Notes: a model not told the origin generated them from the sequence alone. A DNA stretch of 44,923 nt from Candidatus Bipolaricaulota bacterium (GCA_938083225.1 CALKCH010000029.1:1-44923); one strand, 5' to 3'; shown: positions 8,675-17,856, counted from the first letter of the stretch. Numbers and translations: made by a program.

Positions 8675-9865
8675 CTAAGCGAGTTTCTCCCGGAGCCGTG
8701 CAGAAGCCCAGTCTAAAAGCCAAACCATGAGGATGATGAGCAGGGTCAACACGGTGGCCTCCTGGAAGGCCCAGCCCCGCAGATACTGGATGAGACGAAA
8801 ACCGATCCCGCCGCCTCCCACCATGCCCACCACTGTGGCCATACGCACATTGATGTCCCAGCGGTAGATGGTGAAGGAGATGTAGGGGTTGATGATCTGG
8901 GGGACGATGGCGTAACGGATGACCTGAAGGCGGTTTGCGCCGGTGGCCGTCAGAGCCTCCACCGGGCCTGGATCAATGGCCTCAAGCTGTTCCGCGTAAA
9001 GCTTCATCAGATCTACAATGGAGTGGACGAGCAGAGCGAGAACCCCCGCAAAGGAGCCGGTACCCACCCAGACGGCAAAGATGATGGCCCAGATGATGGC
9101 GTCCACGGAGCGCGTGAAGCTTCCAATCATGCGGAGCACAGTGTAGATGGGGCGGGCGATACGGCCGCGCATAAGATTGCGCGCGGCCAAAAAAGAAAGA
9201 ATAACCGCAAACGGCACAGCAAACGCCGTAGCCATAATGGCCATGAACAGAGTTTCACCAAGAAGCTTCAGACCCAGACCCAGAAGATCCCAGCGGGGCG
9301 AAGCGATGGCCCGCCAGAACTTGACCGTTTTTTCAAAGCCTGTGATCAGCCGAGAGGGCTCAATCCGCGTCGCGCCCACAGCCACGCCCAATGTGCCCAG
9401 CGCGACGAGCAACGTCAACCATCCCGTTACAGTACGGTGCCACGGGCGGTAAACGACGAGAGCGACCTCGGAGAGGGTAAGACCGGAGAGGAGCTCGGCG
9501 GGCGAGCGCCCTTTGGGATCGAAAAGCGCGGTCACCGCCGCCAAAGGGAAAAGGGGCCAAGCCAGGGCATAGAGCAGCCGCTGGGAGGTTGCACCCTCTT
9601 TGAGCTCGTGGTTCACGACCTTTAAGCCCACGGTTTGGTCCCAGGCGGACCACAGAGCGGCCACGGGCACGATGACAAAGAACATGGTCGTCCAGGGAAA
9701 GAAAGAGTACTGGATGCGGCCAAACCGGAAATAGCTGTAGCTCGCAGAGACTGCGGCCCAAAGGTAGCCCAGCGTTCCCAGGTCAAGCAGCGCGGGCAGC
9801 ACCCGAACCCGTAGACTCTTGACCCAACGGACTAATGCCTCCTGTAAAGCGGGCAAAATGTTCAT
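8675..9865 (-). CDS. phnE: Phosphonate/phosphate-type ABC permease (PhnE-like) with N-terminal RDD-like domain
   Basis: BPD_transp region with EQLEAIDPGPVEALTATGANRLQVIRYAIVPQ and YRWDINVRMATVVGMVGGGGIG. N-terminal RVLPALLD, WDQTVGLKVV, DPKGRSPAELLSGLTL resemble RDD motifs. Confidence 0.88.
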   Translation of the reverse strand: MNILPALQEALVRWVKSLRVRVLPALLDLGTLGYLWAAVSASYSYFRFGRIQYSFFPWTTMFFVIVPVAALWSAWDQTVGLKVVNHELKEGATSQRLLYALAWPLFPLAAVTALFDPKGRSPAELLSGLTLSEVALVVYRPWHRTVTGWLTLLVALGTLGVAVGATRIEPSRLITGFEKTVKFWRAIASPRWDLLGLGLKLLGETLFMAIMATAFAVPFAVILSFLAARNLMRGRIARPIYTVLRMIGSFTRSVDAIIWAIIFAVWVGTGSFAGVLALLVHSIVDLMKLYAEQLEAIDPGPVEALTATGANRLQVIRYAIVPQIINPYISFTIYRWDINVRMATVVGMVGGGGIGFRLIQYLRGWAFQEATVLTLLIILMVWLLDWASARLREKLA

Positions 9866-9868
9866 GGC

Positions 9869-11101
9869 TCAGACAATTCTTTCCCGGACCCAACCGGAGA
9901 CGTAGTCCATGAGCCACACGGTGACCATGAACAGGATGATCACCCCGCCCACAAGCGACCACTGCAGGTCATCCTTGTACTCGAACAAAAGGCGCCCGAT
10001 TCCCCCCCCACCCACGAGGGCGATCACCGTGGCCATACGGAGGTTGATGTCCCAGCGGTACAACGAGAAAGCCAGAAATTGGGGAAGGACTTGAGGCACT
10101 ACGGCATACCGCACAACCTGGATGAGGTTTGCGCCCGTGGCGGTGACTGCTTCCACCGGACCGGGGTCGATGTGCTCCACTTGTTCGGAGAAAAGCTTGC
10201 CCAGCGCGGCGATGGTGTGGATGAAGAGGGCGAGACTCCCAGCAAACGGCCCAAACCCCACCCAAATAGCGAAGATCGCCGCCCAGTAGGTAGACTCTAC
10301 GGCCCGAAAAACGTTGAAGAACCCGCGCACAAGGCCGTACAAGGCCCAGCCCACCGGGTTGCGCGCGGCGATGTTCCGGGCCCCCATGAAGCTCAAGGGG
10401 AAAGCCACGACAATCCCCGTCACCGTGGCCATAAGGGCCATGTACAAAGACTGAATCAAGCCGTCAATGAACGAGAGCTTGATGCGGGGATCAGGTTGAA
10501 ACAGGTAACTGAAATCGGGGTTGCTCAAACCACGCCAAATGCGCATGGACTTGGAAGTGTTGCGCACAAGGCCTCTCACGTCGATTTCCGTGAGTCGCCA
10601 CCCCACCGCCAAGGTCATGGCCACCACAAGCACCGCAGTGAGGCCATACATCGTGCGGTACCAAGGAGGACGGGGGACACCGCGTTCCGGCGAGGGGAGC
10701 GGTTGTAACCGCAGACCGGCCCAGCGTTCATGCCAAGGGTTTTGGGGAGCTAGCCAAACGCCGAACCCTAAGAAAAGAAGCGCCACATGGGAAAAGCCAA
10801 AGTAAGCGATGCGCTGGGCTAGCGTGGGAGGTGCATCCCCTTCTCCCAGCAGGTGCACGCCCAGTGCCCGCTCTCCCAAGCTGGGCCCAAAAGCGCGCGT
10901 GAGGAAGGTGATTTCCAACATCCCCACGAGTACGACCGCCCACTCCCAGGAGGACAAAGAGGGCAAAACCAGCTTCTCCTCGGGCTTCCATGGGCTCCAG
11001 CGGGCGGCAAGGTAATAAAGGGTAAACCCTCCGTAAAGAAGGTAAGCCCAAAGAACAAGGTCAGTGAAAAATGAAAGGAGCCTCGCCCGGAGAAGCCTCA
11101 C
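9869..11101 (-). CDS. phnE: Phosphonate/phosphate-type ABC permease (PhnE-like) with N-terminal RDD-like domain
   Basis: EQVEHIDPGPVEAVTATGANLIQVVRYAVVPQ, YRWDINLRMATVIALVGGGGIG. N-terminal RLLSFFTD, FGPSLGERALGVHLLGEGDAPPTLAQRIAY and NPWHERWAGLRL fit the RDD family. Confidence 0.88.
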   Translation of the reverse strand: MRLLRARLLSFFTDLVLWAYLLYGGFTLYYLAARWSPWKPEEKLVLPSLSSWEWAVVLVGMLEITFLTRAFGPSLGERALGVHLLGEGDAPPTLAQRIAYFGFSHVALLFLGFGVWLAPQNPWHERWAGLRLQPLPSPERGVPRPPWYRTMYGLTAVLVVAMTLAVGWRLTEIDVRGLVRNTSKSMRIWRGLSNPDFSYLFQPDPRIKLSFIDGLIQSLYMALMATVTGIVVAFPLSFMGARNIAARNPVGWALYGLVRGFFNVFRAVESTYWAAIFAIWVGFGPFAGSLALFIHTIAALGKLFSEQVEHIDPGPVEAVTATGANLIQVVRYAVVPQVLPQFLAFSLYRWDINLRMATVIALVGGGGIGRLLFEYKDDLQWSLVGGVIILFMVTVWLMDYVSGWVRERIV

Positions 11102-11865
11102 CGCACCTCCACTTCCTCGGCTTCCTCGCCGTAGATTTCCCTGAATTTTTGGTCGTCGATGGCCTCGGGCAGGCCATCGAACACGATTTCGCCGGCACGC
11201 AAGGCGATGAGGCGCTGGCCATAGCGCCGGGCCAAGGACAGGAAGTGGAGGCTAGCGATGACCGTCACCCCGTCTTCCTTATTGATCTGCTCGATGTACT
11301 GCATCACGGAATGGGACGTGGCGGGATCGAGGGCGGAGACAGGCTCATCCGCAAGGAGCAGTTCTGGTTCTTGCATGAGGGCCCGGGCAATGCCCACCCG
11401 CTGCTGCTGGCCTCCAGAGAGCTGATCAGCCCGCACGTGCATCTTGTCTAAAAGGCCCACGCGGGCCAAGCATTCCTGGGCCCGCTGCAAATCCTTCCTG
11501 GGAAAGCGACCAACCAGTGTGGGCAGGGTGGAATTGTAGCCTAGTCTTCCGGCCAAAACGTTTTGCAACACCGTCGCCCTTTTCACAAGATTGAATTGCT
11601 GGAAGATCATGCCGATTCGCCTCCGCACCTTACGCATGGCCCGCGGGGAAAGCTTTGTAAGCTCTAGTCCATTGAGAAAAATGTGCCCTGAAGTAGGCTC
11701 CACCAACCGATTGATGCAGCGAAGAAGCGTGGATTTCCCTGACCCAGAAAGGCCGATGAGCACTAAAAATGCACCTTTGTCCAAAGAGAAACTTACGTTG
11801 GAGAGGGCGCGCACCTTGCCGCGCTCGTAAACTTTGGTCAGGTTCTCCACCACAAGATGTGGCAT
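11098..11865 (-). CDS. phnC: Phosphonate/phosphate-type ABC transporter ATP-binding protein
   Basis: [75 protein letters not shown]. Start set to ATG 11865 (MPHLVVENLTKVY). Confidence 0.93.
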   Translation of the reverse strand: MPHLVVENLTKVYERGKVRALSNVSFSLDKGAFLVLIGLSGSGKSTLLRCINRLVEPTSGHIFLNGLELTKLSPRAMRKVRRRIGMIFQQFNLVKRATVLQNVLAGRLGYNSTLPTLVGRFPRKDLQRAQECLARVGLLDKMHVRADQLSGGQQQRVGIARALMQEPELLLADEPVSALDPATSHSVMQYIEQINKEDGVTVIASLHFLSLARRYGQRLIALRAGEIVFDGLPEAIDDQKFREIYGEEAEEVEVR

Positions 11866-11872
11866 ATGAAAA

Positions 11873-11898
11873 GAGGGGGGAGCGTCCACTCCCCCCTC
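11873..11898 (-). terminator. Perfect 10-bp hairpin in the phnD-phnC gap (possible attenuator/mRNA stabiliser)
   Basis: gaggggggag-cgtcca-ctcccccctc; on the minus strand it is followed by ttttc just before the phnC start. Confidence 0.6.
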
Positions 11899-11915
11899 AG
11901 CCTTTCACCCTTCCT

Positions 11916-12941
11916 TTACCGCTGGGGCACGGGGTAGCCCGCGAGTTTGCGGTAGGAGTCGTAGAAGGAGTCGTCGATTTCGGCCACATCGTACCACTCG
12001 TAGAACCCCGGCCGGGACCAAAGGACGTAGCCCTCGGGAGAGCGGATGTGGGTTTTGATGGCCTCGACGATCTTGTCCTCAAGGTCCTTGGGGAAGCCCG
12101 CGGCGAAGGCGATGCAGTCGTTGGGCATGGGTCCTACCACATCCACGACCGCCACCTTCCTGACCAGCTCCCAGATGTCACCGTACACCTTGACCTCCGT
12201 GGCGATGGCCCAGCGCAAGTCCCGGCAATGGCCGCGGATGGGCTCCGGAACAAGATCGTCTGTCGTCTTGTCCCAAAGCCACATCTCCGGGTCCATCCCA
12301 TACTCCCACCGCCAACCGATGGACTTAAGGAACGGCTCCAAAGCCGACGGCGGAAGCGGCGGCGAACCATAACCCGTGCAGAAGTCCGCCTGCCCCTCCA
12401 AAACGGCGATCAGCGCATTCGCGTGGGTGCCCACCGCTTTCTCCTCAGCGAAGCTCAGACCCAACTGGTCGAAGTACTTCTTGGGAATCACGTACCCGGA
12501 AGTGGACCGGGTGCTGGCAAAGGCCCACACTTTCCCTTGGAGGTCATACACGGACTTGAACCCCTTCTCGCGGAGGGCGTAGATGGAGGCGAAGTAGTAG
12601 GGGTAACCAGCGCGCACCGCCGCCAATCGGGCATGAACGCCAGGATTCTCCTGGGTGATTCGGGCATACTGATCTGTCGTGGGAACGCCAAACATGTCCC
12701 CCTTGGCGGCGATCATGGCCTCGATGAACGCCGCGTAGTCCGCGGCGATCACGGGCTTGATCACCAGGCCCGTCATCTGGGAAAGGGCTTCAGCGATCTT
12801 CGGCCCCACCTCCTGGATCACGTCCACCTTCACGGAGGGCACAAACAGCATGACAATCGGCCGCCCCGGAGTCCCCACCTGGGGGAACCCCAGGAACCCC
12901 ACCAGAATGAACCCACAAATCGCCGCAATGACCCGTTTCAC
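11916..12941 (-). CDS. phnD: PhnD-like phosphate/phosphite/phosphonate ABC substrate-binding protein
   Basis: Signal peptide, then IVMLFVPSVKVDVIQEVGPKIAEALSQMTGLVIKPVIAADYAAFIEAMIAAKGDMFGVPT, RSTSGYVIPKKYF. GTG start with RBS gaggagg. No lipobox Cys. Confidence 0.88.
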   Translation of the reverse strand: MKRVIAAICGFILVGFLGFPQVGTPGRPIVMLFVPSVKVDVIQEVGPKIAEALSQMTGLVIKPVIAADYAAFIEAMIAAKGDMFGVPTTDQYARITQENPGVHARLAAVRAGYPYYFASIYALREKGFKSVYDLQGKVWAFASTRSTSGYVIPKKYFDQLGLSFAEEKAVGTHANALIAVLEGQADFCTGYGSPPLPPSALEPFLKSIGWRWEYGMDPEMWLWDKTTDDLVPEPIRGHCRDLRWAIATEVKVYGDIWELVRKVAVVDVVGPMPNDCIAFAAGFPKDLEDKIVEAIKTHIRSPEGYVLWSRPGFYEWYDVAEIDDSFYDSYRKLAGYPVPQR

Positions 12942-12962
12942 CTAACCACCTCCTCAAACTTC

Positions 12963-12968
12963 ATTATA
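12963..12968 (-). promoter_or_regulatory. Candidate -10 element of the phn operon
   Basis: Perfect TATAAT on the minus strand between the upstream permease stop and the phnD RBS; no good -35 at 16-18 nt. Confidence 0.4.
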
Positions 12969-12989
12969 GCGCCAGGGAAGGGGCCTGGG

Positions 12990-13889
12990 CTACTCCCGGC
13001 GATAAGGGACGCCCAAAGCTTTAGGAAACCGCACGCGGCCGATGGCCCCGGCCACCACCAGCAGCGTAGCCACATATGGGATCATGGAGATGAATTGCCA
13101 GGGGACCGTCTCCTTCACCCCCGGCAGGGACTGGATCCAGGTGGCCAAGGACTCGAAAAAACCAAAGAGGAGGCCTCCAGCCAGGGCCAAAAGGGGGCGC
13201 AATCCCGAAAAGACCACGGTGGCCAAAGAGATGAACCCCCGGCCAGCGGAGATCTCTTTCGTCACCGAGCCGAGCCAGGACACGGACATGTAGGCGCCGG
13301 CAAGACCCGCCAAGGCCGCGCCGGCCATCGTGGAAAGAAGTTGGGTCAACTCCACGGGAATGCCGGCCACGTCTGCCGCCTCCGGATTTTCCCCCACCGC
13401 CTTGATCCGGAGACCCGCCCGGGTGTGGTTCAAGATCCCGTGGATGAGAAACGGCAGAAGTAGGGCCACGGGAATGAGGGGAGAAAAGGCTCCCACAGGT
13501 GTGCGGATCGGCGGAAGCTGTGCCGCTCTGGGCACAGTGTAGAACCCAGGCGAACCCAGGACCTGAAGACCGAAGGCCACAAATCCCAAGGCGAACAAGT
13601 TGATCCCCACCCCAGCCACCATTTGGCTTCCCTTCCAATAGGCACAGATGAGCCCGAACATGAAACCAATGCCCATGCCTGTGGCCAACCCGAGAAGGAG
13701 TCCCACGAGAGGACCGCCGGTTCGCGCGCCCAACGTCCCGGTGAACGCGGAGAGAAGGAGGATCCCTTCAAGGCCAATGTTGAAAAGCCCCGCGGACTCG
13801 CCGATGACCTCGCCCACAGCGGTAAGGGTGATGGGGACCATGGCGTGAAGCGAGATGGAAAAAAGACTCCAAAAATAGGCCCAGTTCAC
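12990..13889 (-). CDS. ABC transporter permease, BMP/nucleoside (YufQ-like) family
   Basis: TAVGEVIGESAGLFNIGLEGILLLSAF, AGVGINLFALG, GENPEAADVAGIPV, multiple TM helices; 4-nt overlap with the upstream permease. Confidence 0.88.
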   Translation of the reverse strand: MNWAYFWSLFSISLHAMVPITLTAVGEVIGESAGLFNIGLEGILLLSAFTGTLGARTGGPLVGLLLGLATGMGIGFMFGLICAYWKGSQMVAGVGINLFALGFVAFGLQVLGSPGFYTVPRAAQLPPIRTPVGAFSPLIPVALLLPFLIHGILNHTRAGLRIKAVGENPEAADVAGIPVELTQLLSTMAGAALAGLAGAYMSVSWLGSVTKEISAGRGFISLATVVFSGLRPLLALAGGLLFGFFESLATWIQSLPGVKETVPWQFISMIPYVATLLVVAGAIGRVRFPKALGVPYRRE

Positions 13890-14950
13890 GCGGCGCTCCT
13901 TCTCGCCCTCCAGGTCCGGAGGAAAACCTTGAACATCCGGGTCAGCTCGGGCAGAGCCAGGGCTAGGACAATAACGCCCTGTACGGCCCGCACCATCTCA
14001 AACGGCACCCCGGCTTCCATTTGCATGAGGCGGGCCCCAGCCTGCAGACCGCCGTAGAAGACGGAAGCGGGGATGATGCCCAAGGGGTGAATGCGACCGA
14101 TCATGGCCACGCCGATACCGTCGAAGCCAAATCCGGCGATGTTGGTGAGCCCGCTGTACACGGCGAACGTGGGCGGGCGGCCCATCACCTCCACCGCGCC
14201 AGCCAACCCTGCCGCAGCCCCGCCCAGCGCGAACACCAAAAGCACAGTCCTTTGGGGCGAAACCCCGGCATACCGGGCCGCGTGGGGATTGGCTCCGGCC
14301 GCACGGAGTTCGTAACCAGTTACCGTATGCCAGAGAAACAGGTACACCAGCGCGGCCAGCACCACCGCCACCGCGATCCCCAGAGAGAGGTCGGTGCCCC
14401 GGATCAAGAGAGGAAGGCGACTGGTGCGAGCCACAGAGAGCGTTTTTTCCGCGCGCACAGGATCAACTAGAACATTGGCCACAAGGTAAAAGGCCAAGAA
14501 GTGGCTGAGCCAGTTGAACATGATGGTGGAAATGACCTCGTGCACGCCGCGGTAAGCCCGGAGCAAAGCGGGCACCAGGCTCCACAGGACACCTCCGGCC
14601 GCAGCGCAGAGGAGGGCCACCAGAGTGTGCAAACCCGAGGGAAGTCGCGCAAAGCTCAGGGCCACGGCACTCAAGGCTCCCATGTACAGCATGCCCTCGG
14701 CACCGATGATGAACAGTCCAGCCCGCGCTCCCACCGCGAACGTCAGCGCTGTGAGAATCAGGGGGGTAGCGTTGGCCAAGGCGCCGGCCAGACCGTAACT
14801 GCTCCCGAAGCTTTCCCGAAACAGAGCGGCATAAGCCGGCCAGGGATTATAGCCCCAGGCCCACATGATGAGGGCGCCCGCCCCGAGGCCGATGGCACCG
14901 GCCAAAATGGACTCAAGGATCGGTCGCAGACCCCGCCAAGCCCAGCTCAT
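13886..14950 (-). CDS. ABC transporter permease, BMP/nucleoside (YufP-like) family
   Basis: ANATPLILTALTFAVGARAGLFIIGAEGMLYMGAL, EVISTIMFNWLSHFL, GANPHAARYAGVSP; ATGA overlap with the ATPase stop sets the start at 14950. Confidence 0.88.
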   Translation of the reverse strand: MSWAWRGLRPILESILAGAIGLGAGALIMWAWGYNPWPAYAALFRESFGSSYGLAGALANATPLILTALTFAVGARAGLFIIGAEGMLYMGALSAVALSFARLPSGLHTLVALLCAAAGGVLWSLVPALLRAYRGVHEVISTIMFNWLSHFLAFYLVANVLVDPVRAEKTLSVARTSRLPLLIRGTDLSLGIAVAVVLAALVYLFLWHTVTGYELRAAGANPHAARYAGVSPQRTVLLVFALGGAAAGLAGAVEVMGRPPTFAVYSGLTNIAGFGFDGIGVAMIGRIHPLGIIPASVFYGGLQAGARLMQMEAGVPFEMVRAVQGVIVLALALPELTRMFKVFLRTWRARRSAA

Positions 14951-16497
14951 TCCCCACTCGCTTTCACGCCGCCCATCCACAGCCCGATTTTTTCGGGGGT
15001 GAGTTCCACGGGTCGGGCTGTGCCCACAAACGCGCCCTCGTACATGAAACCCACCCGATCCGCAAGGGCCAAAACCTCGTCCAAATCAGCGGAGATGAGG
15101 AGGATGGCTCGCCCCTCGTCGCGCAGGCGCACCAAGAGGTCCCGGATAGATTGGGCCGCGCCGATGTCCAAACCCCTCGTGGGTTGGGCCGCCACCACCA
15201 CCTTAGGGTCCTTGGAGAGCTCCCGCCCCACAATGAGCTTCTGCTGATTGCCCCCGGAGAGGCTCTTCACCGGGGCGGTGACGCCCGCGGTTTGGATCCC
15301 GAACTCCTGCACCAACTTCAGGGCATGGCTCCGCACCCGCCAGGATCGCATGAGGCCAGCCCAGTGAAACATGGGCTCCCGTTGTATTCCCAAAATCGCA
15401 TTCTCCGCTACCGTGAAAGACAGGATAAGCCCGTGCTTCCAACGATCTTCCGGGATGTGGGCCAGCCCGAGGCGGTATAACTCCGGTGGGGAACGCCCCG
15501 TCACGTCTCGGCCCAACAGCCATACTTTGCCGGCCTCCGGCCGGCGAAGGCCACACAGGGCCTCGACGAGCTCCGTTTGGCCATTCCCTTCCACCCCGGC
15601 AACGCCGAAGATCTCCCCGGGATAGACGGCGAAGGAAAGGCTACGCACAGCAAGCTCACCGGTGTCCGAACGCACACGCAGATCCTGCACCACCAATGCT
15701 GGTTCATGACCAGAAGCGCGGCGGGATTCAACTTGAGCTTCTCTCTCCAAGGCCAACTCCACCGCGCGGCCCCCTCGAAAGTCCACCGCGGCTCCCACCA
15801 TCAGTTGGGCCAGCTCCCCGGCGGTGGTGTCTTTGGTCTGGACCTCGCCCGCCACTTTGCCCCGGCGCAAAACGACCACGCGATCCGTGACGGCCAAAGC
15901 TTCCTCGAGCTTGTGGGTGATGAACACCACGGTTTTTCCCTGCTCCCGCAAGTTGCGCAGGAACTGGAAAAGCTCCGCGGTCTCCACAGGCGTGAGGACG
16001 CTCGTGGGCTCGTCCAGGATGAGAAGATTCACATGGCGGGCGAGGACTTTGAGGATCTCCACGCGCTGGCGCTCCCCCACCGCGAGGTTCTCCACCGGCA
16101 CATCGAGGGGCACCCGAAGACCCGTGCTTTCGATCAAGTGTTCCAATCTTTGGCGCAGGACAGGAAGAGGTATCCCCCGCATGCCCAACGCCACGTTTTC
16201 CAAAGCGGTGAACGTGTCCACCAGGGCGAAGTGTTGGTGGACCATGCCGATGCCCAGTTCCAAGGCCTCTTTGGGGGAGCGGAATCGCACAGGGCCTTTG
16301 GGGGTGAGAAGCCGGCCAGAAGTAGGAGAAAGAAGGCCGGACAAGAGTTTCGTGAGGGTCGTTTTGCCTGCCCCGTTCTCTCCCAGAAGTCCAACGACTT
16401 CCCCTGCTTTTAAGGTTAGGTCCACCCCGGCGAGGGCCACAGTGCCGTCAGGGTAAACCTTGGTCAGGTTGTCGCCCCGCAGTATGAACTCATTCAT
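14947..16497 (-). CDS. Duplicated-domain ABC ATPase, BMP/nucleoside (YufO-like) family
   Basis: Two ATPase domains (GENGAGKTTLTKLLSGLL; GVEGNGQTELVEALCGL; LSGGNQQKLIVGRELS). Start set to ATG 16497 (MNEFILRGDNLTKVYPDG). Confidence 0.9.
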   Translation of the reverse strand: MNEFILRGDNLTKVYPDGTVALAGVDLTLKAGEVVGLLGENGAGKTTLTKLLSGLLSPTSGRLLTPKGPVRFRSPKEALELGIGMVHQHFALVDTFTALENVALGMRGIPLPVLRQRLEHLIESTGLRVPLDVPVENLAVGERQRVEILKVLARHVNLLILDEPTSVLTPVETAELFQFLRNLREQGKTVVFITHKLEEALAVTDRVVVLRRGKVAGEVQTKDTTAGELAQLMVGAAVDFRGGRAVELALEREAQVESRRASGHEPALVVQDLRVRSDTGELAVRSLSFAVYPGEIFGVAGVEGNGQTELVEALCGLRRPEAGKVWLLGRDVTGRSPPELYRLGLAHIPEDRWKHGLILSFTVAENAILGIQREPMFHWAGLMRSWRVRSHALKLVQEFGIQTAGVTAPVKSLSGGNQQKLIVGRELSKDPKVVVAAQPTRGLDIGAAQSIRDLLVRLRDEGRAILLISADLDEVLALADRVGFMYEGAFVGTARPVELTPEKIGLWMGGVKASGE

Positions 16498-16512
16498 GCT
16501 GCAGTCAGGAAA

Positions 16513-16549
16513 AGGGCCTGAGGCCATGCGGTTCAGGACCCCAGGCCCT
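16513..16549 (-). terminator. Hairpin between the BMP binding-protein gene and the ABC ATPase (possible attenuator)
   Basis: 8-bp perfect stem agggcctg / caggccct with a 21-nt loop; followed by ttttcc on the minus strand. Confidence 0.45.
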
Positions 16550-16565
16550 CGCCTCCGCCTGAGGG

Positions 16566-17723
16566 CTAGCGAGAAAGCGGGTATTGGGCCCGCACCGCGA
16601 GCATTTCCTCCCGCGTCTCCGGCTTGGGCACCACGATTTCTCCGGCCAAGATCTTGGACTCCAGCTCGTCCACCGCTTCCCAAATCCACGCGGGAATAGC
16701 GGCGCGCATGGCCTCCCAATTCGCGATGATCCGGGCTCGATCAGCTTCAGTGATGGCTCCAGCCTTGATGCCGAAGTCGATGAAGTCCAGAAGGTCCGGG
16801 TAGCGGCTGATGCCCACGCCTTTATTCTCCAGGCCCAAGGAGAGCACGCCGCCTTGGAATGTCCCTTCGTGCACCATTTGGATAGCTGTGTAGCAGCCGA
16901 CATCCACGCGCTTCATCATTGAGGCCACGACCTTGTTGCCGTCGCCCATCCAGTCCTGGTTAGCGTCCACACCGATCATGAACGGTGGTCCAGCCTCACG
17001 GTTCTCTTTGGCCAATTTTGCGGAAACCGCTTCTAGAATTCCGATGCCCAGTGGGCCCGCCACGTTGTATACCGCCACTGCGCCCTGCTCGAGCTGGGCC
17101 TCCGCCGCAGCCTTCCCCTTGGCAATATCGGAGAACGTCCCAGTGTACACCCAAAGCAACCCCACGGCCGCGGCCTTCCCTGTCACCTCGGCGTACTTCT
17201 TTAAGCCCCAATCGATGCCAAACCGGTATCCGCCCTCAAAGTGGTAGAGGACAGGAATCTCGATGCCGAGGACTACGCCCACGTAGGGGTAGCCGTACTC
17301 GGCAGCGAGCATGCCCGCTAGAGCCCCCACCAAGGCCGATCCCTCCTGCTCCTCAAATACGATGGAAAGCACGTTGGGCTGGGGAACGACCGCGTCGATG
17401 ATGCCGAATTTCTGGTGGGGGAATTCCGGAGCCACAGTGTTGAGAGCGTCAGCCAGTAGGAAGCCTACGCAAATGATGAGGTCGAACTTTCCGGTGCGCG
17501 CGGCGTTGCGAATGTTGGGGAGGTAATCGGCCGAGGTAGCGGATTGAATCTCCACCATCTCCCAGTTGAACGCGGCACAAGCTTCTTCTGTGCCCTTGAA
17601 GCCCATGTCGTTGAAGGAGAGATCCCCGCGGCCACCTACGTCGAGGATGAGAGCCACCCGGCCGGCGAAAACCGGCAAAGCCACCAACACCGCCACCAAA
17701 AAGACAAGACCCACTCGCTTCAT
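16566..17723 (-). CDS. BMP-family (basic membrane protein, nucleoside-type) ABC substrate-binding protein
   Basis: MKRVGLVFLVAVLVALPVFAGRVALILDVGGRGDLSFNDMGFKGTEEA, VGFLLADALNTVAPEFPHQKFGIID, IGVDANQDWMGDGNKVVASMMKRVD. Start ATG 17723 with an RBS. Confidence 0.9.
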   Translation of the reverse strand: MKRVGLVFLVAVLVALPVFAGRVALILDVGGRGDLSFNDMGFKGTEEACAAFNWEMVEIQSATSADYLPNIRNAARTGKFDLIICVGFLLADALNTVAPEFPHQKFGIIDAVVPQPNVLSIVFEEQEGSALVGALAGMLAAEYGYPYVGVVLGIEIPVLYHFEGGYRFGIDWGLKKYAEVTGKAAAVGLLWVYTGTFSDIAKGKAAAEAQLEQGAVAVYNVAGPLGIGILEAVSAKLAKENREAGPPFMIGVDANQDWMGDGNKVVASMMKRVDVGCYTAIQMVHEGTFQGGVLSLGLENKGVGISRYPDLLDFIDFGIKAGAITEADRARIIANWEAMRAAIPAWIWEAVDELESKILAGEIVVPKPETREEMLAVRAQYPLSR

Positions 17724-17781
17724 ACCCAATTCCCCCTCCTTTTGAGAAAGCACCCTTCGGGACAGCCCCGAGAGTTGGCCC

Positions 17782-17810
17782 ATGGTATGGGTACAGGGGG
17801 GAGAAGTCAA
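17782..17810 (-). promoter_or_regulatory. sigma70-type promoter for the BMP operon
   Basis: Minus strand TTGACT (17810-17805)-N17-TACCAT (17787-17782). Confidence 0.6.
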
Positions 17811-17856
17811 GCGGGGTTTGCGGAGGTCCTCTTCCTAAAGGGACTGCATCCCGTCA

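Noticed and set aside
12942-12989. Complete sigma70 promoter for phnD
   Set aside because: The TATAAT is perfect but there is no acceptable -35 at 16-18 nt and no extended -10 TG; reported only as a -10 candidate.
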